Of a stretch of 22,144 bases of DNA, positions 12,985-19,530 are shown piece by piece (the stretch's first letter is position 1; each line of letters begins with the position of its first letter). The notes under the pieces were generated by a model. It was not told the DNA's origin, did not search any database, and was given only the letters and a program-made list of their open reading frames with translations. Both the position numbers and the translations under genes were made by a program. Source of the DNA: a bacterium (GTDB lineage Bacteria > Spirochaetota > UBA4802 > UBA5550); NCBI GenBank assembly GCA_024224995.1, contig JAAENB010000463.1:1-22144 (forward strand), given 5' to 3'.

Positions 12985-15288
12985 CTACTGCACCCCAGGA
13001 GCCGCTTCCTCTTTCTTCTCATGAATTTTGCAATAATCGCCCGGTTCTGTTCCGGCGTAGTACAACTGCCCTTCCGAGACTACGGGGCACTCCCCCTGAT
13101 TAGCTACCATTCCCGATTCAATACAGATATTCTCCCTGGTAAGTCCTTCCTCAGGGACCGGGAAATCGGGAGGTGGTGTTTCCCGGAATATTGTCGATAT
13201 ATAATCCGCCCAGATTGGTGCCGAAACCGATCCGCCGGCTCTTCCTCTTCCCAGGGAAATAGATCCTGCTTTGTTTCCAACCCATACGGCTGTAACCAGT
13301 TGTGACGTATACCCTACAAACCAGGCATCATTAAAATTGGTACTGGTTCCGGTTTTTCCTGCTATGGGAAATTTAATATTCCTTGATTTGGCCGACCAGT
13401 AGGCAGTACCTCCCTTTTCAAAGACACCTTTCATTATGCCGACAATAACAGCTGCGGCCCGGGGGTCAATAATTTTCCCTAAACTCTTTCTCTTTTCTTC
13501 CAGTTTTTGAAGAACCTCTTCTTCATTATTCCAGATAATATTTCCGCTATAATCTTTAACAAATTTTATCCCGTATGGAATAATATAATCTCCCCCATTG
13601 GCAATGGAGCAATGAAGACGGCAATTTTCTATTGGAGAAAGTTCATAGGTTCCCAGTGCCATAGACAGGGTTTTCATAAACCTTTTCTTCATCCCGCTGC
13701 TGTCCAGGTCGAGCCCATTGCTGAGGATATCAAACAGCTTGTCGTACCCGGTCTTGTCGAGAACCTTTACCGCAACAACATTTACCGATTTTCTCAAAGC
13801 CTCACGGACTATCATTTTCCCCGCGTACTTCTTGGAATAATTCCGGGGAGACCATTTTCCATACTTAACCTTTTCATCAACAAAAACCGTTGATGGAGTA
13901 ATGTCTCCATTTTCAATAGCAGAGACATACATAATCGGTTTAAACGATGATCCCGGCTGCCGTCTCCCCTGGCTCACACTATCATTCTGATTCTTAAATG
14001 AAAATTCCGAGCCTCCCACATAGGTAACAATCTCCCCCGTGGCAGGATCTAACGCGATCAGGGCTCCTTCTATATTTTCTGACTTTTCCTTTTCTTTTTT
14101 TGCTTTTGCCTTATTTCGTATTTTTTTTGCTTTGTCCGTATGATATTTCCGCTGTTTGTTAACTCCCGCTCTCAGGGCCTTAAGTCCAACATCCTGTTTG
14201 TTGGCATCAATAGTTGTATATACGCTTAAGCCCCCTTTCTTTACTGCTGTTTCTCCAAATTTTTTTACCAGCTTCCTTCTAATCAGTTCATTAAAAAAAG
14301 GAGCCCGGTTTACCCGGTAGGAACTCTGAACAAAACTGCCAATTAAAGAAGAAATTGTTTTCCCCTTTTTATCATATTTTACATCCCACTTGCTAAGAAA
14401 CTTTTTATACTGGTAATCCGCTTTTTTCTGGTTTACAAAACCGGCGTCTACCATGGATTTTAGTATTCTTTTGGTTTTTTTTACGGAATTGTCTAAATTT
14501 GAAAGTGGTGAATATCTTCTTGGACTGGAAATGGTTGCCACAATCATTGCGCATTCCGATTCATTAAGGGTCTTTACGGATTTTCCAAAATACATCTTTG
14601 AAGTCGATTCCACGCCGTAGGCGCCCTTGCCAAAATATATCAGGTTAAGATACATGGAGAGTATATCCTCTTTATCGTACTTCCGTTCAATCTCGTGGGC
14701 GCAAAAGAGTTCATATATTTTACGCTTAAGACTCCTTTCCATCTTGGTAAAAAGGACCTTGCTCAATTGCTGGGTTATGGTACTTCCTCCCTGGGCAATG
14801 CGGAGGCTTAGAATATTTTTTATCATGGCCCTCACAATCCCCATATAGTTTACTCCCTTATGGTTGTAAAACTCCCTGTCCTCGCTGGCGATTACCCCCT
14901 TTTTGATCCACTGGGGGATATAATCAAAGGGAACTATTTCTCTTTTTTGTTCAAAAAACTCTCCTATAACCTCATTATTCCGGTCATAAATCCGTGTTGG
15001 AATATCGACAACTTTTGCCGAAACATCTATATCACTATAACTGTATACATATCCCTTTCTCATTTCCTCCGTACGGTCTATAAGCTTTTTATAGCTGGCA
15101 AGCCTGGTAAGGGCCATATCTTTGTCCCCCTGCCAGGTCATATATACATAAAAGACATAACCGCCAATAAGTAACGCACTAACAAACGGAATATATACAA
15201 AAACGATCAATTTGTGCGAAAATATCCACTTAAAAATCGCCTTCAATACGTTAAGTATGGTTCTTAATATCTTCATTAATATATCCAT
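12985..15288 (-). CDS. Class A penicillin-binding protein (PBP1A-like)
   Basis: This bifunctional peptidoglycan synthase of 767 residues polymerises glycan strands from lipid II and cross-links their peptides at the outer face of the inner membrane. A membrane anchor (about 27-50) precedes the GT51 glycosyltransferase domain with ASEDREFYNHKG (catalytic Glu136) and QGGSTITQQL (166-175). The transpeptidase domain has the active-site SxxK as SSFK (Ser447, Lys450), SVN (501-503) and KTG (645-647). A Lys-rich insert (about 378-404) lies between the domains. A C-terminal tail with Cys residues includes GTEPGDYCKIH, common in this family. The ATG at 15288 lies seven bases after GAGGGAG. The gene follows the two cyclic-nucleotide-binding genes by 162 nt, in which I see no strong promoter, so whether it is in their transcript is open. 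Confidence 0.96.
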   Translation of the reverse strand: MDILMKILRTILNVLKAIFKWIFSHKLIVFVYIPFVSALLIGGYVFYVYMTWQGDKDMALTRLASYKKLIDRTEEMRKGYVYSYSDIDVSAKVVDIPTRIYDRNNEVIGEFFEQKREIVPFDYIPQWIKKGVIASEDREFYNHKGVNYMGIVRAMIKNILSLRIAQGGSTITQQLSKVLFTKMERSLKRKIYELFCAHEIERKYDKEDILSMYLNLIYFGKGAYGVESTSKMYFGKSVKTLNESECAMIVATISSPRRYSPLSNLDNSVKKTKRILKSMVDAGFVNQKKADYQYKKFLSKWDVKYDKKGKTISSLIGSFVQSSYRVNRAPFFNELIRRKLVKKFGETAVKKGGLSVYTTIDANKQDVGLKALRAGVNKQRKYHTDKAKKIRNKAKAKKEKEKSENIEGALIALDPATGEIVTYVGGSEFSFKNQNDSVSQGRRQPGSSFKPIMYVSAIENGDITPSTVFVDEKVKYGKWSPRNYSKKYAGKMIVREALRKSVNVVAVKVLDKTGYDKLFDILSNGLDLDSSGMKKRFMKTLSMALGTYELSPIENCRLHCSIANGGDYIIPYGIKFVKDYSGNIIWNNEEEVLQKLEEKRKSLGKIIDPRAAAVIVGIMKGVFEKGGTAYWSAKSRNIKFPIAGKTGTSTNFNDAWFVGYTSQLVTAVWVGNKAGSISLGRGRAGGSVSAPIWADYISTIFRETPPPDFPVPEEGLTRENICIESGMVANQGECPVVSEGQLYYAGTEPGDYCKIHEKKEEAAPGVQ

Positions 15289-15450
15289 TGCTCTACTCCC
15301 TCAAAGTCTGCTCTATCAAATTTTGTCAATTTATTTCACTTTATTGAATACCCCGGGCCGGGAAAAAAGTCAAGAGCAAAACACTAAAAATTTTGTCTTG
15401 TTTTTCCCTGAGAAGCCGGGGTCAGGGATGCTATTGGTAAGTATACGCTA

Positions 15451-16083
15451 TTACTCAGGAAGCCCTTCCGGTTCAAAATTCTGTTTTTGACCTTCAAGAA
15501 CATAATCGGCAATCATTCGTATCAAAAAATATCCAAAGCGGGGATTCTGATAATAGAGCTCCTGTACTTTATTCCTGGTAATAGAAAAGATATTCGAATC
15601 CGTAGCACATACGGCGCTGGCTACCCGTTTATTATTCTCGGCAAATAGCCCGACCTCACCAAAGATACGCCCTTGATCTAATACTTTGCCAACTTCCGGA
15701 AACTGTATAGACCCTTCCCGGATAAAAAACATCCGGTTGGCCTCATCTCCCTTGCGGAAAAGGGTTTCCCCTGCCTTATAGTTCTCCTCTTTCATAAAAG
15801 GGATAAGATAATCAATTGTATCATTATCTTTGGCTTCATTGACCTTCTTAATAAGGCTCATCATCTGGTACAAACGAAGAATATTCATGGGCAGCAATAA
15901 AACGTGGAGTATTAAAATAACGTAAACCTTGTCAAATACCCCGTATTGAATTCCCAGTAAAGCATACGTAATAAACGTAAAATTACTCACAATTGCCATA
16001 ATCCTGAGAGGGATCATGGTTTTCATAAAAAAAGAGCTAAAAACAAAGACCGACGCAATGCCGGCTACAATCTGCATAACCAT
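15451..16083 (-). CDS. Membrane protein with C-terminal cyclic-nucleotide-binding domain, copy 2
   Basis: The protein is 210 residues. Three hydrophobic segments (about 3-20, 27-48 and 52-73) are followed by a cytoplasmic cNMP-binding domain (about 95-195). The domain contains FRKGDEANRMFFIREGSI and a phosphate-binding cassette FGEVGLFAENNKRVASAV whose Glu and Arg, the residues that grip the cyclic nucleotide ribose and phosphate, are both present. No HTH or enzymatic domain follows, so it is not a CRP-type regulator; it may be a cNMP-responsive membrane sensor or adaptor. Three membrane helices plus one cNMP domain is also the layout of eukaryotic Popeye proteins, an architectural similarity only. 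The start lies eight bases after GAGGAG. It is a tandem duplicate of 16111-16782, 27 nt upstream. Confidence 0.9.
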   Translation of the reverse strand: MVMQIVAGIASVFVFSSFFMKTMIPLRIMAIVSNFTFITYALLGIQYGVFDKVYVILILHVLLLPMNILRLYQMMSLIKKVNEAKDNDTIDYLIPFMKEENYKAGETLFRKGDEANRMFFIREGSIQFPEVGKVLDQGRIFGEVGLFAENNKRVASAVCATDSNIFSITRNKVQELYYQNPRFGYFLIRMIADYVLEGQKQNFEPEGLPE

Positions 16084-16110
16084 AGTATATACTCCTCTTT
16101 ATATTAAAAG

Positions 16111-16782
16111 TCAAGACCCAAACAATACAATTTTCCTGAGCGACTTAAGCTCCTCATCAGTCATTGCCTGAGAGGAATTCCTTTTTTGCCCATCCAGAAC
16201 ATAATCTGCAATTATCCGTACCACAAAATACCCAAAACGCGGATTCTGAAAATAAAGCTCCTGAACCCTATTCCTGGTAATATAATATATATCCGAATCC
16301 GTAACGCAAACAGCGCTGGCTACACGCGTATTATCACCGGCAAACAGGCCAACCTCTCCAAAAATACGTCCTTTTTCCAATATTCTGCCAACTTCGGGAA
16401 ACCGTACAGATCCATCCTGGATAAAAAACATACGATCGGCCTCATCTCCCTTACGGAAAAGGACATGACCGGCCTTAAACTTCTCTTCTTTCATAAAAGG
16501 AATGAGATAATCAATGGTATCATGATATTTGGCTTCATTGACCCTTCTAATAAGAGTTGTAATCTGGTACAGTCGAACAATATTCAGCGGCAATAATAAA
16601 GAGTGGAGTATCAATATAGGATATACTTTGTCAAATATTCCGTACTGAATTCCCAGCAAAGAATAAGTAATAAACGTAAGATTACTAACAATAGCAATAA
16701 TCCTGAGCGGGATCATTGTTTTCATAAAAAAAGAACACAAAACAAAAACCGACGCGATGCCGGCTACAATCTGCATAACCAT
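16111..16782 (-). CDS. Membrane protein with C-terminal cyclic-nucleotide-binding domain, copy 1
   Basis: This 223-residue paralogue of the following gene is roughly three-quarters identical by eye and has the same three membrane segments and cNMP-binding domain. Its phosphate-binding cassette FGEVGLFAGDNTRVASAV keeps the Glu and Arg expected for nucleotide binding. The most diverged parts are the strands after the cassette (SDIYYITRN versus SNIFSITRN) and the C-terminal tail, which is longer here. The first ATG at 16782 follows AGGA by about ten bases; a second Met two codons later is also possible. It lies 53 nt after the DsbC-like gene. Two near-identical copies with different tails suggest a heteromeric or differently tuned pair. 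Function is unknown beyond probable cAMP/cGMP sensing. Confidence 0.9.
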   Translation of the reverse strand: MVMQIVAGIASVFVLCSFFMKTMIPLRIIAIVSNLTFITYSLLGIQYGIFDKVYPILILHSLLLPLNIVRLYQITTLIRRVNEAKYHDTIDYLIPFMKEEKFKAGHVLFRKGDEADRMFFIQDGSVRFPEVGRILEKGRIFGEVGLFAGDNTRVASAVCVTDSDIYYITRNRVQELYFQNPRFGYFVVRIIADYVLDGQKRNSSQAMTDEELKSLRKIVLFGS

Positions 16783-16835
16783 AGTATATGATTCCTGTTT
16801 ATATTAATTTAGATTAATTTATACCAATTATATCA

Positions 16836-17603
16836 CTATTCTGCAATTCTTTTTTTTAAAGCTCTTTCAATAGCCTCAAGATCGCCTCCGCTAATAAAGA
16901 TTCCATTGTCCAGGTAAAAAGCAGGCACTCCATCAACTCCCAGGGCTTCGGAAACAGCAACACTCTTTTTCAACAGTTTCTTCCCCCTGGCGCACTGGTG
17001 TTTCTCAGCACTTTTCTTCTTCTTCCACTTTATATTATTATATTTGTCCAGATCAAACCCCCGGCAAATGGCTTCAATACTTTTCCGGTTCCCCTTCTCT
17101 CCGTGAACCGGGTATAATACGGTCTTTATTGTAACTCCGTACTTACGGGCCAGCGCTTTAATTTTATCCACAATATCATGACAATAGGGACAGAGAGGCC
17201 CAACAAACATGTATATGACATACCCTTTTTTCGCTTTCGGTTCATAGGTAAAGGCAACCGATTCATTAAGGGCTTTCAGGTGCTCCTTAAAAATGACCTG
17301 TTTCGCGGCATCAATACTATTCTTTGTTATTTCATTTTTGTCCCGGTACATATCCCCTGCCAGGATAAAATCCTTGCCCGCGTACAGGGGGACTAACCTG
17401 TTCCGAACCCGCACTATCACCTCACACATCCCATTAACCGGCCGTTTCGACGCGATCGTTATTTTTGAGATTGCAACATGTTTTTTAATAAACGCGGTAT
17501 CCACTGCTGCGCAGAGATCTTCCGATGCCGCTCCTTTAATAGAAGAAATTCCGATTATTGGAACCACTATTAATAATAAAAAGAAAAAAAGCTGTTTCTT
17601 CAT
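16836..17603 (-). CDS. DsbC/DsbG-like periplasmic thiol:disulfide interchange protein
   Basis: This 255-residue exported protein has a hydrophobic signal segment (about 4-25). An N-terminal domain with two Cys (C31 and C60) is followed by a thioredoxin-fold domain with active site CPYC (C138-C141) in FVGPLCPYCHDIVDKIKA and the cis-proline loop GVPA near the C-terminus. Two further Cys (in AICRGF and HQCARG) sit where DsbC has its structural disulphide pair. It probably isomerises or reduces disulphides in exported proteins. The ATG at 17603 is supported by AAGG eight bases upstream; the open frame reaches 17624 but has no ribosome binding site there. It is the first gene of the leftward series with the two cNMP-binding proteins. 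Confidence 0.92.
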   Translation of the reverse strand: MKKQLFFFLLLIVVPIIGISSIKGAASEDLCAAVDTAFIKKHVAISKITIASKRPVNGMCEVIVRVRNRLVPLYAGKDFILAGDMYRDKNEITKNSIDAAKQVIFKEHLKALNESVAFTYEPKAKKGYVIYMFVGPLCPYCHDIVDKIKALARKYGVTIKTVLYPVHGEKGNRKSIEAICRGFDLDKYNNIKWKKKKSAEKHQCARGKKLLKKSVAVSEALGVDGVPAFYLDNGIFISGGDLEAIERALKKRIAE

Positions 17604-17759
17604 GTCCGTAACCTTTATAGTCATTAAAGTAAAAATATTAATATTTCGATAATATATAAAACAGTGTTTACTTTAGTATAGAAGATTTGACAACACATTT
17701 ATTTACCATTGTATAAAAAAACGAGTGAACATTTTTAAGAAAGTTCTTGAAATATTTTC

Positions 17760-17787
17760 TTGACTTTATTAATATCACAAAAATAAT
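17760..17787 (+). promoter_or_regulatory. Sigma-70-type promoter candidate for the 17828-18211 gene
   Basis: TTGACT (17760-17765), a 16-nt spacer and AATAAT (17782-17787) lie about 40 nt before the ATG. GAGG sits seven bases before that ATG. A second, poorer candidate (TTGACA at 17687 with TATAAA at 17712, spacer 19) lies further upstream. The 17604-17827 gap is divergent; no convincing promoter for the leftward DsbC-like gene was found. Confidence 0.55.
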
Positions 17788-17827
17788 TAATACAAACTAT
17801 ATTACACTATAAAAAAGAGGATTTCCT

Positions 17828-18211
17828 ATGAAAAAAATCATCCTGATGCTGGTTTTATCAGCTTTTTTTATTTCACCGGAACTCATGGCCAATGAGAAAT
17901 TAACATGCAAAAAATATGTTGGGCATTTCAATGAATGGAAAATTTCGGTTTTCTATAACGAAAAGGGAAAAATGGAAATCGGTGTTGAAATGGGAAATTC
18001 CGTAGGAAGTTTCTCTACACTGGGAACCTATTATATTAAAGAAGACCGGATCGACTTTTATCACCGAGGCCGTCTTCGTACCGTTGATTACAATAAAAAA
18101 GGATCAAAAGGCTTAAAAGGCTCTCCATACAGTTTCGACCTGGGAAAAGAAAGAAAAAGGACCATTAAACTCAAAGAAGATAAATCCTTCGCAAAAGAAT
18201 GCGGAAAATAG
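17828..18211 (+). CDS. Small secreted protein of unknown function
   Basis: The 127-residue product has a clear signal peptide (MKKIILMLVLSAFFI..., cleavage probably after MAN near residue 22). The mature part is about 105 residues, basic and beta-rich, with two Cys (in LTCKKY and AKECGK) near its two ends that could form one disulphide. The centre (GSFSTLGTYYIKEDRIDFYHRGRL) looks like the strand pairs of a lipocalin-like or META-like small barrel, but this is only an impression. The ATG is well supported by GAGG seven bases upstream and a promoter candidate. It is transcribed alone and ends at a strong bidirectional terminator. I do not recognise the family. Confidence 0.85.
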   Translation: MKKIILMLVLSAFFISPELMANEKLTCKKYVGHFNEWKISVFYNEKGKMEIGVEMGNSVGSFSTLGTYYIKEDRIDFYHRGRLRTVDYNKKGSKGLKGSPYSFDLGKERKRTIKLKEDKSFAKECGK

Positions 18212-18223
18212 AGTTAAATCTCC

Positions 18224-18255
18224 AGAAAAGCGAGGCAGCCCACCCTCGCTTTTCT
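18224..18255. terminator. Bidirectional intrinsic terminator
   Basis: A perfect 12-bp stem, AGAAAAGCGAGG (18224-18235) with CCTCGCTTTTCT (18244-18255), has an 8-nt loop. It is followed by a T-rich tract on the plus strand, and its A-run gives a T-run on the minus strand. It lies between the convergent genes ending at 18211 and 18264 and can serve both. Confidence 0.88.
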
Positions 18256-18263
18256 TCTTCTTT

Positions 18264-19391
18264 TTATTTATCCACCCATTTAATACTATCATAATTCCAT
18301 ATTCCCTCTTTAGGCAGCTTTGTTTTCCATCTTTTTATTATTTCCGTATTTGCCAGGTTAACATCCTGAAACACTGTACCGGTAAAATTGGCTCCCAGGG
18401 TTACAACTCTCTTTACGGCATGGGAGTCCAGGTTTGCTCCCAGTTTGTTCAATTTTTTAATATGTTCCGTATCAAGACCGGCCGCTCCAAAACGGGAATC
18501 GCTAAAATCCCCCCCACGCAGCTGCGTATTAACCAGGTTGGCTCCACGAAAATCGACTCGTTTGGCTCTTACATCCTTCATAATGGCATAGGTAAAATTT
18601 ACCCCCAGGGAATATGACTTTGACAGGTCAAGTCCTGTTAACCGGGCATGAGAGAACCGGGCTCCCACAAGATATGCTTTGCTAAACCCGGTATCTATTA
18701 TTAATGCCCGGGTAAAATCCGCCCCTGCCAGGTTGCTGAAGGTAAAAACTCCACCTGTCATTTGCATGTTAATAAAAACTGTTCCTGTCATTTCCGACCG
18801 TTCAAATGTACTATTTTGTATTGATGTCCCGGTAAAATCAGTTTCAGCAACATTGGAAAAGGAAAGATTGACGCCGGAAAGAACCGCTTTTTTAAACCGG
18901 GCTCTTTTAATAACGGAATGACTGAGATTGGTTTCAGTGAGCGCGGCATTATTCAGAACCGCATTGTTCAACCGTGAATCGAATAATGTTACGTTTTTAA
19001 GAGTTGCCTGCTGCAGGTCGGCACCATTCAGTTTAGCCCCGGTTAAATCCGAATCCAGGATTTTAGCCCCTGTAAATGCTGTTCCCGAACAATTGGTAAA
19101 TTTTAACGTGCTCGAAGTGATCCGGGCTTCGTTAAAATTGGCAAAAGCAAGCCGGGCATTGGTAAAATCTACCCTGTCAAATTTCGCCTTTTCCAGGTTA
19201 GCCCCGGTGAGGTCTATATGCCGCAGATCAAGTCCTTTAATCTCTACTCCCGACAGATCGGCCCCATGGAGCCTTTTTTCCCCACGGAGAAGTTTATTGT
19301 AATGCGTTTTATTATATGAAAACGCGGGGGTGATAAAACCTGCGCAGAAAAAAAACAAAATAAAGGATTGTATGCCAATAATGCTTTTCAT
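18264..19391 (-). CDS. Secreted pentapeptide-repeat protein
   Basis: The 375-residue protein has a signal peptide (about 1-26, ending AFS-Y). A long array of pentapeptide repeats of the A(D/N)LXX type follows (about 42-315), for example LHGADLSGVEIKGLDL and LTGANLEKAKFDRVDF. The array should fold as a right-handed four-sided beta-helix of roughly 50 repeats. After a short break a second stretch (ANFTGTVFQDVNLANTE, about 338-354) resumes before a charged tail with several Trp. Most pentapeptide proteins are cytoplasmic, so export suggests a structural or binding role at the envelope. The ATG at 19391 lacks a close ribosome binding site: AGGAG lies over 20 nt upstream. It ends at the shared terminator and diverges from the collagen-like gene. 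Confidence 0.9.
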   Translation of the reverse strand: MKSIIGIQSFILFFFCAGFITPAFSYNKTHYNKLLRGEKRLHGADLSGVEIKGLDLRHIDLTGANLEKAKFDRVDFTNARLAFANFNEARITSSTLKFTNCSGTAFTGAKILDSDLTGAKLNGADLQQATLKNVTLFDSRLNNAVLNNAALTETNLSHSVIKRARFKKAVLSGVNLSFSNVAETDFTGTSIQNSTFERSEMTGTVFINMQMTGGVFTFSNLAGADFTRALIIDTGFSKAYLVGARFSHARLTGLDLSKSYSLGVNFTYAIMKDVRAKRVDFRGANLVNTQLRGGDFSDSRFGAAGLDTEHIKKLNKLGANLDSHAVKRVVTLGANFTGTVFQDVNLANTEIIKRWKTKLPKEGIWNYDSIKWVDK

Positions 19392-19464
19392 GCATATATT
19401 AATACTATAGGAGACTCCTCTCTGTCAATTAAAAATCCATATATTTTTTCACTTAAAATGAAAC

Positions 19465-19492
19465 TTGACATTATAACCGGCAATATTATGAC
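19465..19492 (+). promoter_or_regulatory. Weak promoter candidate for the collagen-like gene
   Basis: A perfect TTGACA (19465-19470) is followed after 16 nt by TATGAC (19487-19492), a four-of-six -10. The divergent gap 19392-19530 must also serve the leftward pentapeptide gene, for which TTGACA on the minus strand at about 19421-19416 is the only visible element. Confidence 0.35.
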
Positions 19493-19530
19493 TAATCAGA
19501 CCGTATCCCGTATTGGAGAATCAAAAATAT

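Noticed and set aside
12879..13305. Plus-strand frames starting in the hairpin and running into the PBP1A gene
   Set aside because: They consist of the palindrome plus antisense of the PBP C-terminus and have no ribosome binding site.
15345..15420. Possible promoter for PBP1A (TTGACT and TTGACA on the minus strand in 15289-15450)
   Set aside because: Neither has a -10 element of reasonable quality at 15-19 nt, so no promoter was called.
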